Below, one piece after another: positions 8,919 to 19,524 of a DNA stretch of 64,000 bases. The stretch lies in the NCBI RefSeq assembly GCF_016591715.1, contig NZ_AP024109.1, positions 5,456,001 through 5,520,000 on the forward strand, in the 5' to 3' direction. The stretch's first letter is position 1, and every line of letters starts with the position of its first letter. The DNA is from Mesorhizobium sp. J8 (GTDB lineage Bacteria > Pseudomonadota > Alphaproteobacteria > Rhizobiales > Rhizobiaceae). The notes under the pieces were generated by a model. The model ran no database searches and had not been told where the DNA came from. It saw nothing but the letters and a program-made list of their open reading frames with translations. A program made the translations under genes and the position numbers.

Positions 8919-11900
8919 TCAGAATCTCGCCGGCCGCCTCAGGTCAAGGGTCATGGGAAACTCTTCAGAAACTTCTTCGTCGCGCAGCACATAGCCGCCC
9001 GGCGTGTGGCCGCGCGGCTCGAACCGGGCAAGCCGTCGCGCCTCGGCCTCGTTGCCGTTGACCGGGAAGGTATCGTAGTTGCGGCCGCCGGGATGCGCGA
9101 CATGGTAGACGCAGCCGCCGACCGAGCGACCCGACCAGCGATCGTAGATGTCGAAGACCAGCGGCGTGTTGACCGGCAGTGCCGGATGCAGGCCGGAGGC
9201 TGGTTGCCAGGCCTTGAAGCGCACGCCCGCCACCGCGACCTCGCGATTGTCGGTAACCTTCATCGGCACGATGCGGCCATTGCAGACGATGGCGTGACGT
9301 TCCGGATTGAGCCCTTCGGTGCGCACCTGCAGCCGCTCGACCGAGGAGTCCACAAACCGGACCGTGCCGCCGATCGCGCCCTGCTCACCCATCACATGCC
9401 AAGGCTCCAGTGCCTGCCTGAGCTCCAGCTTCACGCCGGCTTGGCTAACCTCTCCGCAGAAGGGGAAGCGGAATTCGAGCTGGGCGGCGAACCACTCGGG
9501 GCGGAAGTCGAAGCCGTTGAGCTTCAGGTCCTCCAGCACGTCCAGGAAATCCGCCCAGACATAATGCGGTAGCATGAAGCGGTCGTGCAGCGAGGTGCCC
9601 CAGCGCACGAAGCGACCCTCGAGCGGGTTCTTCCAGGCGCGCGCGATGATCGCACGGACCAGCAATTGCTGCGCAAGCGACATGCGCGCATTGGGCGGCA
9701 TCTCGAAACCGCGGAATTCGACCAGCCCAAGCCGGCCGGTCGGGCCATCGGGCGAGAACAATTTGTCGATGCAGATTTCCGAACGATGCGTGTTGCCGGT
9801 CACGTCGGTCAGGAGATTGCGGAACAGCCGGTCGACCAGCCACGGCAAGGGCGCCTCGCCATTGTCCGGATGCGGCACCTGCGCCAGCGCGATCTCCAGT
9901 TCGTAAAGGGAATCGTGCCGCGCCTCGTCGATGCGCGGCGCCTGGCTGGTCGGGCCGATGAACAGACCGGAAAACAGATAGGACAGGGACGGATGCCGCT
10001 GCCATTGCAGCACCAGGCTCTTCAACAGGTCGGGCCGGCGCAGGAACGGGCTGTCATTGGGCGTCGCGCCGCCGACCACGACATGGTTGCCGCCGCCGGT
10101 GCCGGTGTGGCGGCCGTCGATCATGAATTTGTCGGTGCCGAGCCGCGATTGCCGCGCCTCCTCATAGATCGCGCTCGTCGTGGCGACGCATTCCCGCCAA
10201 TTGGCCGCCGGATGGATATTGACCTCGATGACGCCAGGATCCGGCGCCACGCGGATGACGTTGAGGCGCGGATCGTGCGGCGGCGCATAGCCCTCGACAT
10301 GCACCGGCAGGCCGATCGCCTTGGCAGCATTCTCCGTCGCCGCCACCAGTTCGAGATAATCCTCCAGCGCCTCGACCGGCGGCATGAACACGCAAAGCCG
10401 CCCGTCGCGCGGCTCGACGGTGAGCGCGGTGCGCACCGCGCCGCCGATCTCTGTCAGTTGCTGCTCGACCCGGTCCTGCTGGGCCGTGGCCGCCGTGAAG
10501 GACGCCTCGGCCTGTTGCCGCGCCATTTCGTCGGCGCCGCCGGCCGGAAATTCCGGCAGGATGGCATCGCGCGCCGGCAGCGCGCCGCGCGGCACGGACG
10601 GATCGACCGGCACGATATAAGGGAACTGCGCCGGCGGCACGTAAGGCAGCGCGCCGAGCGGCAGGCGGTAGCCGACCGGAGAGTCGCCGGGCACCAGGAA
10701 TAGGCGGCCGCGCCGCGTCTTCCATTTCTCCGAGCGCCAGCGCTGTCCGGCGGCCTGGCTGTTCCAGCGCTGCACCGGCAGCACATAGCCTGACGGTTTG
10801 GTCAGCCCGCGCTCGAAGACGCGCGCCATGCGGCTGCGCTCTTCCGGGTCTTCCAGCTTCGAGTTGGAGGGATCGACATTGTCGGGCAGCTTGCCTTCTT
10901 TGAGCAGCCACTCGCCCGGATCCTCATAGGCCTCGCTCACCATCGCCTTGTCGATGCCGAGCTCGCCAGCGACCGCCTTGAGCAGGCTTTCGGCCTGCTC
11001 TGGTCCGACCGCGGCATTGCCGTTTTCCCTCGCGATCAGCGACGGATCGCGCCAGACCGGCTCGCCGTCGGTGCGCCAGTAGAGCGAGAAGGTCCAGCGC
11101 GGCAGGCTCTCGCCCGGATACCACTTGCCCTGGCCATAATGGAGAAAACCGCCTGGCGCGAAGCGTTCGCGCAACCGGCGGATAAGCTGGTCGGCCTTGT
11201 CGCGCTTGGTCGGACCGACGGCTGCGGTGTTCCATTCCGCAGCTTCGAAATCGTCGATCGACACGAAGGTCGGCTCGCCGCCCATGGTGAGCCGCACGTC
11301 CCCATCCCTCAGCGCCGCATCGACTTTTTCGCCCAGTTGGTCGAGCGCCTCCCAGCTTTCATCCGAAAACGGCTTGGTGATGCGCGGATGCTCGGCGATC
11401 CGGTCGACCCGCATGTCGAAGCCGAAATCGACATTGGCGAAGCTTGCCATGCCGGAGATGGGCGCGGCATTGCGGTAGTGCGGTGTCGCGGCCAGCGGCA
11501 CATGGCTCTCGCCGGTGAGCAGGCCGGAGGTCGGGTCGAAACCGATCCAGCCGGCGCCCGGAATGTAGACCTCGCACCAGGCATGCAGGTCGGTGAAGTC
11601 GACCGCCGTCCCTGGCGGTCCGTCGAGCGAGACAAGATCGGGTTTAAGCTGGATCAGATAACCGGAGACGAAGCGCGCGGCGACGCCCAGATTGCGCAGG
11701 ATCTGCACCAGGAGCCAGCTGGAGTCCCGGCACGACCCCTTGCCGGCGGCAAGCGTCTCTTCCGGCGAATAGACGCCGGTCTCCATGCGCACGATATAGG
11801 CGATCTCGCGCTGCAGCCTCGCATTGAGGCCGACCAGGAAATTGACGGTATTCGTCCGGCTGCGGTCGATACTTTCCAGGAATTTCGACAACAGCGGCCC

Positions 11901-12269
11901 GGCCGGCTCGGGTTGCCGGTAGATGGCGAGGTCCTCCCGGATCTCTTCCGGGTAATCGAACGGAAAATTCTCGGCGCTCTCCTCGACGAAGAAGTCGAAC
12001 GGATTGTAGACCGTCATGTCGGCGACGAGGTCGACTTCGATCTTCAGTTCCGTCACCGGATCCGGAAAGACGAAGCGGGCGAGGAAGTTGCCGTAGGGGT
12101 CCTGCTGCAGGTTGACGAAATGGTTTGTCGGCTCGACCTTCAGCGAGTGGCTGAGCACCTTGGTGCGCGAATGCGGTGCCGGCTGCAGCCTGACCACCTG
12201 GGGACCGAGCACCACCGGCCGGTCATATTTGTAGTGGGTCAGGTGATGGACAGCTGCCAGAATTGCCAT
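8919..12269 (-). CDS. Transglutaminase-DUF2126 fusion protein
   Basis: A protein of 1116 residues. Residues 1-90 form the N-terminal beta domain; the transglutaminase core follows with Cys180 (KGSCRDSSW), His229 ([10 protein letters not shown]) and Asp245 (WIGFDPTSG). From about residue 320 to the end is the COG4196/DUF2126 region, with [38 protein letters not shown] and [11 protein letters not shown], conserved blocks that have been interpreted as a glutamine-synthetase-like COOH-NH2 ligase. The combination suggests a protein that both makes and cuts amide bonds. No signal peptide. First gene of the cluster; the ATP-grasp/alpha-E gene starts six bases after its stop. Confidence 0.92.
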   Translation of the reverse strand: MAILAAVHHLTHYKYDRPVVLGPQVVRLQPAPHSRTKVLSHSLKVEPTNHFVNLQQDPYGNFLARFVFPDPVTELKIEVDLVADMTVYNPFDFFVEESAENFPFDYPEEIREDLAIYRQPEPAGPLLSKFLESIDRSRTNTVNFLVGLNARLQREIAYIVRMETGVYSPEETLAAGKGSCRDSSWLLVQILRNLGVAARFVSGYLIQLKPDLVSLDGPPGTAVDFTDLHAWCEVYIPGAGWIGFDPTSGLLTGESHVPLAATPHYRNAAPISGMASFANVDFGFDMRVDRIAEHPRITKPFSDESWEALDQLGEKVDAALRDGDVRLTMGGEPTFVSIDDFEAAEWNTAAVGPTKRDKADQLIRRLRERFAPGGFLHYGQGKWYPGESLPRWTFSLYWRTDGEPVWRDPSLIARENGNAAVGPEQAESLLKAVAGELGIDKAMVSEAYEDPGEWLLKEGKLPDNVDPSNSKLEDPEERSRMARVFERGLTKPSGYVLPVQRWNSQAAGQRWRSEKWKTRRGRLFLVPGDSPVGYRLPLGALPYVPPAQFPYIVPVDPSVPRGALPARDAILPEFPAGGADEMARQQAEASFTAATAQQDRVEQQLTEIGGAVRTALTVEPRDGRLCVFMPPVEALEDYLELVAATENAAKAIGLPVHVEGYAPPHDPRLNVIRVAPDPGVIEVNIHPAANWRECVATTSAIYEEARQSRLGTDKFMIDGRHTGTGGGNHVVVGGATPNDSPFLRRPDLLKSLVLQWQRHPSLSYLFSGLFIGPTSQAPRIDEARHDSLYELEIALAQVPHPDNGEAPLPWLVDRLFRNLLTDVTGNTHRSEICIDKLFSPDGPTGRLGLVEFRGFEMPPNARMSLAQQLLVRAIIARAWKNPLEGRFVRWGTSLHDRFMLPHYVWADFLDVLEDLKLNGFDFRPEWFAAQLEFRFPFCGEVSQAGVKLELRQALEPWHVMGEQGAIGGTVRFVDSSVERLQVRTEGLNPERHAIVCNGRIVPMKVTDNREVAVAGVRFKAWQPASGLHPALPVNTPLVFDIYDRWSGRSVGGCVYHVAHPGGRNYDTFPVNGNEAEARRLARFEPRGHTPGGYVLRDEEVSEEFPMTLDLRRPARF

Positions 12270-12372
12270 GGTGCCCCGGAGAATGGCGTTTTACCGCCGG
12301 ACCCTGACACAAGTCCTGGGCATTCTCCAAGCAGAGATGTTGCGCTGCACCTAATTTAAGCAGCCTTGCCGC

Positions 12373-13563
12373 CTAGAAGAACGCCTGCAGCCCCGTCTGC
12401 GCCCTTCCGAGGATCAGCGCATGCACGTCATGCGTGCCTTCGTAGGTGTTGACCGTTTCCAGGTTCTGCGCATGGCGCATGACGTGGTAGCCGATCTGGA
12501 TGCCGTTGCCGCCATGCATGTCGCGGGCCTGGCGGGCGATATCGAGCGCCTTGCCGCAATTGTTGCGCTTGACGATCGAGATCATCTCCGGCGCCATCTT
12601 GCCTTCGTCCATCAGCCGGCCGACGCGCAACGAGCCCTGCAGTCCGAGCGCGATCTCGGTCTGCATGTCGGCGAGCTTCTTCTGGAACAACTGCGTGCCG
12701 GCAAGCGGCTTGCCGAACTGCTTCCTGTCGAGGCCGTATTGCCGCGCCCGGTGCCAGCAATCCTCGGCCGCGCCCATGGCGCCCCAGGAGATGCCGTAAC
12801 GCGCGCGGTTGAGGCAGCCGAACGGGCCTTTCAGGCCCGAGACATTGGGCAGCAGCGCGTCCTCGCCGACCTCGACGCCTTCCATCACCACTTCGCCGGT
12901 GATCGAGGCGCGGAGGCTGAGCTTGCCGCCGATTTTCGGCGCCGAAAGCCCCTTCATGCCCTTTTCCAGCACGAAGCCGCGGATCTGGTTGTCATGCGCT
13001 GCCGACTTCGCCCAGACGACGAAGACGTCGGCGATCGGCGCGTTCGAGATCCACATCTTGGAGCCGGAGAGCTTATAGCCGTTCGCCGTCTTCTCGGCGC
13101 GCGTCTTCATGCCACCCGGATCGGAGCCGGCATCCGGCTCGGTCAGGCCGAAGCAGCCGATCCACTCGCCCGAAGCGAGCTTCGGCAGGTATTTTTTGCG
13201 CTGCGCTTCCGAGCCATAGGCGTGGATCGGATACATCACCAGCGAGGACTGCACGCTCATCATCGAGCGGTAGCCGGAATCGATGCGCTCGACTTCCCGA
13301 GCCACCAGGCCATAGGTCACATATCCGGCGCCGAGCCCGCCATATTCTTCCGGAATGGTGATACCGAGCAGGCCCGCCTCGCCCATTTCCCGGAAGATCG
13401 ACGGGTCGGTCTTCTCGTCGGCATAGGCTTCCTCGATGCGCGGCGCGAGCTTGTCGGCGGCGAAAGCGGCCGCGCCGTCGCGCACCATGCGCTCATCCTC
13501 GGAAAGCTGGTCCTCGATCAGGAAAGGATCGTTCCACACGAAGGCATTCTTCTCGTCGGCCAT
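12373..13563 (-). CDS. gcdH: Glutaryl-CoA dehydrogenase
   Basis: A protein of 396 residues from MADEKN at 13563; an upstream in-frame start would add 25 implausible residues. This acyl-CoA dehydrogenase has the FAD-binding segment [24 protein letters not shown], and the C-terminal [15 protein letters not shown] in which Glu375 is the expected catalytic base, the signature that sets glutaryl-CoA dehydrogenases apart from other family members. It oxidises and decarboxylates glutaryl-CoA to crotonyl-CoA in lysine and tryptophan breakdown. A LysR-type gene diverges 104 bp upstream, the usual arrangement for a dedicated regulator. Confidence 0.93.
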   Translation of the reverse strand: MADEKNAFVWNDPFLIEDQLSEDERMVRDGAAAFAADKLAPRIEEAYADEKTDPSIFREMGEAGLLGITIPEEYGGLGAGYVTYGLVAREVERIDSGYRSMMSVQSSLVMYPIHAYGSEAQRKKYLPKLASGEWIGCFGLTEPDAGSDPGGMKTRAEKTANGYKLSGSKMWISNAPIADVFVVWAKSAAHDNQIRGFVLEKGMKGLSAPKIGGKLSLRASITGEVVMEGVEVGEDALLPNVSGLKGPFGCLNRARYGISWGAMGAAEDCWHRARQYGLDRKQFGKPLAGTQLFQKKLADMQTEIALGLQGSLRVGRLMDEGKMAPEMISIVKRNNCGKALDIARQARDMHGGNGIQIGYHVMRHAQNLETVNTYEGTHDVHALILGRAQTGLQAFF

Positions 13564-13631
13564 GGCCCGCTCTCCCAGCATATTTTGAGGTGCCCGGCTT
13601 ATCGGCCTCCGCACGGAAAAAATCAAACGAA

Positions 13632-13649
13632 ATTGCATCGCAGATCAAT
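13632..13649. promoter_or_regulatory. Candidate LysR-type regulator binding site
   Basis: ATTG-N10-CAAT, a perfect dyad of the interrupted type LysR proteins recognise, lies in the gcdH/lysR divergent gap 19 bp before the LysR start codon. Its position would allow autoregulation and control of gcdH. Placement and symmetry are direct; function is inference. Confidence 0.4.
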
Positions 13650-13667
13650 GAGCGTTAGTAATGGATC

Positions 13668-14579
13668 ATGAGCGTCCAGCGTCGTCTTCTGCCGAACACC
13701 GCCGCCCTTGCGGCCTTCGAAGCGGTGGCGCGCCTCGGCTCCTTCACCGCCGCTGCGCGCGAGCTCGATCTGACCCAGGGCGCCATAAGTCGGCAGATCA
13801 GCCTGCTTGAGGAACAGTTCGGCCGGCGGCTATTCGAACGCGACAGCCGCAATGTCCGGCTGTCGGCGGCCGGGGAGATTTACGCCGAAGCGGTGCGCTC
13901 GGCGCTTGGCCAGTTGCGCGACGCAGCCCTTGGATTGATGAGCAACCGGCATAGCGGCGTGCTCAACCTTGCCATCCTGCCGACCTTCGGCACACGCTGG
14001 CTGATGCCGCTGATCCCGGATTTCGTCGCCCGTCATCCCGACATCACCATCAACTTCGCCACCCGCATCGGCCGCTTCGACTTCGCCCGCGAGCGGCTCG
14101 ACGCCGCCATCCATCACGGCATGCCCGACTGGCCGGAGGCGGACTGCACGCTCTTGATGCGCGAGACAGTGATGCCGGTGGTTTCACCCGAGTTCCTCGC
14201 CGCCCGCGCCATCGTCGCGGCATCCGATATCAGTCGTCTGCCGTTGCTGCATATGGCGACCCGCCCCGGCGCCTGGAGCGAATGGTTCGAGCATCAGGGG
14301 CTCGAGGCGCCGACCGGCCCAGGCATGCAGTTCGAACAATTCGGGACGGTCGCGCAGGCCTGCATGGCGGGGCTCGGCGTGGCGCTGCTGCCGGAAATCC
14401 TGATTGCCGGCGAATTGCGGCGCGGCCAGTTGGTGCCGGCGCCCGGCGAACCGATGCAAAGCCGAAGCGCCTATTATCTGGTCGTGCCGCACGACAAACG
14501 GAGCCATCCGCCCGTCGCCAGCTTTCGCGACTGGCTGCTCGGCCAGATCGGCAAGGAGCCGTCCGTCCTGGCCTGGTAG
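13668..14579 (+). CDS. LysR-family transcriptional regulator (GcvA-like), divergent from gcdH
   Basis: A protein of 303 residues. The N-terminal winged helix-turn-helix (LAAFEAVARLGSFTAAAREL, then GAISRQISLLEEQFGRRLF) and an effector domain from about residue 95 are typical. The N-terminal style, RRLLPNTAALAAFEAVAR, and the effector blocks are those of the GcvA/AmpR-like branch. Its divergence from gcdH suggests that it senses glutarate or glutaryl-CoA and controls that gene, which is inference from position. Its stop codon directly abuts the stop codon of tex on the opposite strand. Confidence 0.9.
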   Translation: MSVQRRLLPNTAALAAFEAVARLGSFTAAARELDLTQGAISRQISLLEEQFGRRLFERDSRNVRLSAAGEIYAEAVRSALGQLRDAALGLMSNRHSGVLNLAILPTFGTRWLMPLIPDFVARHPDITINFATRIGRFDFARERLDAAIHHGMPDWPEADCTLLMRETVMPVVSPEFLAARAIVAASDISRLPLLHMATRPGAWSEWFEHQGLEAPTGPGMQFEQFGTVAQACMAGLGVALLPEILIAGELRRGQLVPAPGEPMQSRSAYYLVVPHDKRSHPPVASFRDWLLGQIGKEPSVLAW

Positions 14580-16898
14580 CTACTTCCGCTTCATCGCCTC
14601 GGCCAAAGCCGCGCCGAACGCACCTTGCGACGGCCGCTCCGGCTGGCGCTGCGGCGCCGGCGAGCGCGACGCCGGCTTGCCGCCGTGATCGCGCTGGCCG
14701 CCGCGAGGCGCCCCGCCCTCGCCGCCATCCTTGCGCATCGACAAGCCTATGCGCTTGCGTTTGATGTCGACGTCGACGACCCGCACCTTCACCACGTCGC
14801 CGGCCTTCACCACCTCATGCGCGTCCTTCACGAAACGGTCGGCGAGTTGCGAGACATGCACCAGCCCGTCCTGGTGCACGCCGATGTCGACGAAGGCGCC
14901 GAAGGCGGCGACATTGGTGACAGTACCCTCGAGCAGCATGCCGGGCTTCAAATCCTTGATGTCGTCGATCCCTTCCGCAAAAGTCGCGGTCTTGAAGCCG
15001 GGGCGCGGGTCGCGTCCCGGCTTTTCCAACTCGGCGATGATGTCGCGCACCGTCGGCAGGCCGAAACGCTCGTCGACGAAGACGCGTGGATCCAGCGCCT
15101 TGAGCGCGGCGCTGTCGCCCATCAGCGCGCGCACGTCGCGGCCGCAAGCGGCAACGATCTTCTTCGCGACGCCATAGGCTTCCGGATGCACCGAGGACGC
15201 ATCCAGCGGCTCTGTCCCGTTCGGGATGCGCAGGAAACCGGCGCTCTGCTCGAAGGCGCGCGGCCCGAGCCGCGCCACCTTGAGCAGGTCCTTGCGGCTG
15301 GCAAACGGCCCGGCCGCGTCGCGATGCGCGACGATCGCTTCGGCGAGCGACGGCCCGAGTCCCGAAACCCGCGCCAAGAGCGGCGCAGAGGCCGTGTTGA
15401 GGTCGACACCGACGGCGTTCACCGCATCCTCGACTACCGCTTCGAGCGAACGGCCGAGCCGGTACTGATCGACATCGTGCTGGTACTGGCCGACGCCGAT
15501 CGACTTCGGTTCGATCTTGACCAACTCAGCCAGCGGATCCTGCAGGCGCCTGGCGATCGACACCGCCCCGCGCAGCGAGACATCGAGGCCTGGGAATTCG
15601 GCCGCTGCCGTCGCCGACGCGGAATAGACTGAGGCACCAGCCTCGCTGACGATAACCTTGAGGGGCTTCGGCCCGGCGCCGCCCGGCAGGTCGGACAGCA
15701 TGTCGGCCACCAATTTCTCGGTCTCGCGGCTGCCGGTGCCGTTGCCGATCGAGATCAGCTCGACCTTGTGCTGGCGGATGAGCGCCGCGAGTTCCGACTG
15801 CGTGCCGCGCACGTCGTTCTTCGGCGGAAACGGATAGACGGTCGTCGTCGCCACCAGCTTGCCGGTGCCATCGACCACAGCGACCTTGACGCCGGTGCGA
15901 ATGCCGGGGTCTAGCCCCATGGTCGGCCTGGAACCGGCGGGCGCGGCCAGCAGCAGATCCTTCAAATTGCGCGCAAAGACGTGGATCGCCTCTTCCTCAG
16001 CCCGCTCGCGCAGATCGCGCATCAGGTCGAGCGTCAGATGCAGCGACAGTTTGATCCGCCACGTCCAGCCCGCCACCTCCATCAGCCATTTATCGCCGGG
16101 CAGCGTCGCGCCGATCGCATAGGCATTGGCGATCATCCGCTCGACCGGCTTCACCGGCGACTGATCGTCGGCATCCACCTCGATATCGAGCGACAGCACC
16201 TCTTCGTTGCGGCCGCGCAGCATGGCCAAGGCACGGTGGCTTGGCACGCCCGACCAGCGCTCGACATGGTCGAAATAGTCGGAGAATTTCGCGCCGGCCT
16301 CCTGCTTGCCGTCGACGACTTTTGACCGCAGGAAGGCACGTTCCTTCATATAGGCGCGCAGCCTGCCGACCAGATCGGCATTCTCGGCGAACTGCTCCGA
16401 CAGGATGTCGCGCGCGCCTTCGAGCGCCGCCTTGGCGTCGGCCACCTCTTCCCTGACATAGGCGAGCGCCAGTTCCGCGGGCACTTTCGAGCGATCGGCC
16501 AGGATCGCCTCGGCGAGCGGCCCCAGCCCGCGCTCCTTGGCGATCTCGGCCTTGGTGCGCCGCTTCGGCTTATAGGGCAGGTAGATGTCCTCGAGCTCCG
16601 CCTTTGTGGCGGCCGCCGCGATCTTGGCTTCCAACTCCTCGGTCAGCTTGCCCTGCTCGCGGATGGAGCTGACGATGATCTCGCGCCGCGTATCGAGCTC
16701 ACGCAGATAGGCGAGCCGCTCGGAAAGGTCGCGCAGCTGCGTATCGTCGAGCCCGCCGGTGACTTCCTTGCGGTAACGCGCCACGAAAGGCACCGTCGCG
16801 CCCTCGTCCAGCAGTCCGATTGCCGCCGCGGCCTGTTCCGGCCGCGCTCCGATCTCGGCTGCGATGATTGCTGCGATGCGCTTGATGTCCGATGCCAT
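14580..16898 (-). CDS. tex: Tex family RNA-binding transcription accessory protein
   Basis: A protein of 772 residues, the normal length for Tex. In order: the helical Tex N-terminal region ([42 protein letters not shown]), a YqgF/RNase H-like domain near residues 325-450 ([18 protein letters not shown]), helix-hairpin-helix DNA-binding motifs ([19 protein letters not shown]), and an S1 domain near residues 640-710 ([22 protein letters not shown]). The tail is basic and low-complexity ([18 protein letters not shown]). It binds nucleic acids and influences transcription; it acts in the cytoplasm. A single gene with convergent LysR downstream. Confidence 0.96.
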   Translation of the reverse strand: MASDIKRIAAIIAAEIGARPEQAAAAIGLLDEGATVPFVARYRKEVTGGLDDTQLRDLSERLAYLRELDTRREIIVSSIREQGKLTEELEAKIAAAATKAELEDIYLPYKPKRRTKAEIAKERGLGPLAEAILADRSKVPAELALAYVREEVADAKAALEGARDILSEQFAENADLVGRLRAYMKERAFLRSKVVDGKQEAGAKFSDYFDHVERWSGVPSHRALAMLRGRNEEVLSLDIEVDADDQSPVKPVERMIANAYAIGATLPGDKWLMEVAGWTWRIKLSLHLTLDLMRDLRERAEEEAIHVFARNLKDLLLAAPAGSRPTMGLDPGIRTGVKVAVVDGTGKLVATTTVYPFPPKNDVRGTQSELAALIRQHKVELISIGNGTGSRETEKLVADMLSDLPGGAGPKPLKVIVSEAGASVYSASATAAAEFPGLDVSLRGAVSIARRLQDPLAELVKIEPKSIGVGQYQHDVDQYRLGRSLEAVVEDAVNAVGVDLNTASAPLLARVSGLGPSLAEAIVAHRDAAGPFASRKDLLKVARLGPRAFEQSAGFLRIPNGTEPLDASSVHPEAYGVAKKIVAACGRDVRALMGDSAALKALDPRVFVDERFGLPTVRDIIAELEKPGRDPRPGFKTATFAEGIDDIKDLKPGMLLEGTVTNVAAFGAFVDIGVHQDGLVHVSQLADRFVKDAHEVVKAGDVVKVRVVDVDIKRKRIGLSMRKDGGEGGAPRGGQRDHGGKPASRSPAPQRQPERPSQGAFGAALAEAMKRK

Positions 16899-17018
16899 GC
16901 TGGTCCCTGCAGAAAAGAGCGGCGACCATAGGCCGGGATGGCCGCTACGCCAACGGCAACGGTTTCGTCATGAGCCGAAGGTCCACAGAAAACCGCCTTG
17001 AACCAATCTCGGGTCGGC

Positions 17019-18197
17019 TTAGACCATGCCGCTCAGGGCCTCCAGGAACGCCACGATGTCCTCGTCCAGCTTGTCGTCCACCGGCTCCGGCTGCGACGAC
17101 ATCTTGGCGATGACCACTTCCGCCTTCGGATTGACGTAGAGCCACTGGCCGTGAATGCCGATGCCACAAAACGCGCCACTGTCGCGGCCGGTCTGGTACC
17201 ATTTGTTGCGGTAGCGGCCCTTCGGGAAAAGGAACACCATCGTGCCGCGCTGCCAGGCTTCACGGCTGCCGCCGGTGGCGACCGTGTCGCGCACCCAGGC
17301 TTCCGGGACGATGCGGCGGCCGTTCGCCGTGCCGCCCTGCCGCATCATCTCGCCGATGCGGGCAAGGTCGCGCGGCGTCATCGACATGCCGCCGGCCGTA
17401 CGCGCCGTGCCTTCCATGTCGACCGTCACCGACATGTCGCTCGCGGCGCCGAGCGGCAACCACAGTTTTTCGCGGAGCAGTTCGGTCACGCGCATGCCCG
17501 ACGCCCGCTCGACCAGAATGCCGAGCACGTCGGAATTGGGCGACCGGTAGCGGTAGGTCTGGCCATGCGGCTCGGAAAGCCGCTGGATCGTCATCAGGAA
17601 AGCCGTGAGGCTCTCCGAGCCGCCACCGGGATTCCACAACGTCGAGCGGCGGTAGCGGGCAAACGCGCTTTCCGGATCGAGATAGGCCTCTTCGAAATCG
17701 AGACTCACCGTCATGTCGAGCACGTTGCGCACGCTGGCATCGCCATAGGCCGAGCCCTTGGCCTCGGGGATATACTTCGTAACCGGCGCGTCGGGATCGA
17801 ACACGCCCTCGCCTTCCAATATGCCTGCGAGGATCGCCGTCACCGACTTGCTGATCGAAAAGATGATGTGGCGGGAGCCGAACGGCATATGCGGAGCCGA
17901 CCAGTCGCCGACAAGCTTGCCGGCCTTCAGGATCGTCAGTCCGTCGGTATTAGAACGGTTGAGGAAGGCCTCGACAGTTTCAGCCCCTCCACCCAGAGCG
18001 ACTTTCTCGTCGAGCAACGTGCCGAGCGATTTCGCTTGGCTCTCGCCGCCGGGCGCCGCCGCCACATGCGCGCTCGGCACCAGCTCGCCGACATTCTGGA
18101 ACGACCATCGGTTGAACGGCGAAAGCCGCCAGGTTTCGAGCCGCACATCCTTGCGGGCAAAGCCGTATCTGGCCTCGAAGGCACTCTTGCCGGTCAC
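17019..18197 (-). CDS. Beta-lactamase-like serine hydrolase (second of a tandem pair)
   Basis: I place the start at GTG 18197, preceded by GGAG at good spacing and 26 bp after the stop of its paralogue; this gives 392 residues. The active-site motif SxxK is SISK in HIIFSISKSVTAI, and YRSPNSD is the second catalytic block (YxN-like). These place it in the class C beta-lactamase/DD-peptidase-like esterase family (COG1680). No signal peptide is seen, so a cytoplasmic esterase or amidase is more likely than a penicillin-binding protein. It resembles the upstream gene throughout, including the N-terminal FNRWSFQNVGELVPSA against WNRWAFQHIREFLPTV. Confidence 0.82.
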   Translation of the reverse strand: MTGKSAFEARYGFARKDVRLETWRLSPFNRWSFQNVGELVPSAHVAAAPGGESQAKSLGTLLDEKVALGGGAETVEAFLNRSNTDGLTILKAGKLVGDWSAPHMPFGSRHIIFSISKSVTAILAGILEGEGVFDPDAPVTKYIPEAKGSAYGDASVRNVLDMTVSLDFEEAYLDPESAFARYRRSTLWNPGGGSESLTAFLMTIQRLSEPHGQTYRYRSPNSDVLGILVERASGMRVTELLREKLWLPLGAASDMSVTVDMEGTARTAGGMSMTPRDLARIGEMMRQGGTANGRRIVPEAWVRDTVATGGSREAWQRGTMVFLFPKGRYRNKWYQTGRDSGAFCGIGIHGQWLYVNPKAEVVIAKMSSQPEPVDDKLDEDIVAFLEALSGMV

Positions 18198-18223
18198 GAC
18201 ATTCTCCGAATCTGTTTGCGGCT

Positions 18224-19438
18224 TCAGGCCAGCGCGGCGGCGATGGCATGCACCGCCTTCTGCGTCGCCACCGAATAGGCTAAGTTGAGGAAATCCGGAT
18301 AGGTCGAAAGCTTCACCACGACCATCCTGTGTTCCCAGCTCATATGGATCAATTGGCCGAATACGCCCCGGCACATCAAAGAGCGCGAGCGCGAATCCTC
18401 GATCCAGAACTGGTTGCGGTAGCTGCCGTCCGGAAGGCTCGGGCTGAAATTCGGCCCGTGCTTGCCGCTGCGTGTCGCCTCGATCCAGTCGGCCGGGATG
18501 ACGCCGCCGCCATTGTCGAGGATCAACTGCCCGAAGCGGCCATAGTCGCGGAGCGTCGCGTTGAAGCCGCCATCGGCCAGTGCATAGCCGGCGCTGTCGA
18601 CGGTGAAGCAGGCGCTCTCGTCGGCGCCGAGCTTTTGCCAGAGCTCTTCCGAGACGAGCTGCGCCAGGCGCTTGCCGCTCACCCGCTCCATGATGAAGGC
18701 GAGCACGTCGGTCTCGATCGAGCGGTATTCGAACGCCTCGCCATGCGGGCGCACTTGGTCCTTGAGCCGCAGGATCAGCTCGAACAGGTGCGAGGGCCAT
18801 TGAAAGTCCGGATCGCTGCCTGGCGGGATCGGCTTCCAGCCCGTGGCGACATCGACCTGGCCGATCTCGGAATAGCGGTCGGTGTATTCCTCGGAAAAGC
18901 GCACGCCGGTCGTCATGTCGAGCACGTGCTGGACCGTGGCGCCGGCCCAGCCGGTCTCGCCGAGCTCCGGCAGATAGTCGGTCACCTGTCTGCCAGGATC
19001 GATCAGGCCGCGCCCGACAAGGATGCCGCACACCGATCCGGTGACCGATTTCGCCATCGACTGCGACAAATGCAGCGTGCGCTCGTCCATGCCGTTGAAA
19101 TAGCGCTCATAGGCAATCTCGCCGTCCTTCAGCACGAGGAAGCCGTCGGCATAGGTTTCGTCGAGCAAGCCGGCGAGCGTGGTCGGCGCTCCGTTGCTGT
19201 CGGTCACCGGCAGGTTGTCGAGATCGACTTCCGCCCGCTCGAGGCGACGGCGGTGGCCGTTGCCGCGCCACACTTCGACCGTCGGCAGGAATTCGCGGAT
19301 GTGCTGGAAGGCCCAGCGGTTCCAGGGCGGCCTGTCCCAGTCGAGCTTCGGCGGCACCAGCTTCGGCGGCGAGCCCTGCATGATCGGCGGCCGCGGATCC
19401 GAGTTGCGATAGGACGACAAGGCTTCCTCCCGGGGCAT
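18224..19438 (-). CDS. Beta-lactamase-like serine hydrolase (first of a tandem pair)
   Basis: A protein of 404 residues from MPREEAL at 19438; an in-frame ATG twelve codons upstream is less likely. The catalytic SxxK is SMAK in LSQSMAKSVTGSV, with YRSIETD in the position of the second motif. Family COG1680, like its downstream neighbour, from which it differs by a longer middle segment (TGWKPIPPGSDPDFQW). The two genes are 26 bp apart and arose by duplication. They sit downstream of the polyamine-type ABC importer but a terminator-like hairpin separates them from it, so a functional link is only possible. Confidence 0.83.
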   Translation of the reverse strand: MPREEALSSYRNSDPRPPIMQGSPPKLVPPKLDWDRPPWNRWAFQHIREFLPTVEVWRGNGHRRRLERAEVDLDNLPVTDSNGAPTTLAGLLDETYADGFLVLKDGEIAYERYFNGMDERTLHLSQSMAKSVTGSVCGILVGRGLIDPGRQVTDYLPELGETGWAGATVQHVLDMTTGVRFSEEYTDRYSEIGQVDVATGWKPIPPGSDPDFQWPSHLFELILRLKDQVRPHGEAFEYRSIETDVLAFIMERVSGKRLAQLVSEELWQKLGADESACFTVDSAGYALADGGFNATLRDYGRFGQLILDNGGGVIPADWIEATRSGKHGPNFSPSLPDGSYRNQFWIEDSRSRSLMCRGVFGQLIHMSWEHRMVVVKLSTYPDFLNLAYSVATQKAVHAIAAALA

Positions 19439-19478
19439 ATCGCTCAAAGGGTAGAGCGATATGCACAGTAACATTCAC

Positions 19479-19502
19479 AAGAAAGGGAGGCCGGTGCCTC
19501 CC
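19479..19502 (-). terminator. Rho-independent terminator after the ABC importer operon
   Basis: Minus-strand hairpin GGGAGGC-ACCG-GCCTCCC followed by TTTCTT, 23 bp beyond the stop of the substrate-binding protein gene. It ends the importer operon before the serine hydrolase pair. Confidence 0.65.
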
Positions 19503-19524
19503 CTCCTTCATGCGTCGCGCTGCA

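Noticed and set aside
7050..9572. Long open frame (840 codons) on the plus strand opposite the ATP-grasp/alpha-E and DUF2126 genes
   Set aside because: It is an antisense shadow caused by high GC; its translation has no family features, while the minus-strand proteins are clear homologues.
17019..19031. Reading the second serine hydrolase as a 670-residue protein from 19031
   Set aside because: The added N-terminal part is out-of-frame translation of the first hydrolase; GTG 18197 with GGAG gives the proper length.
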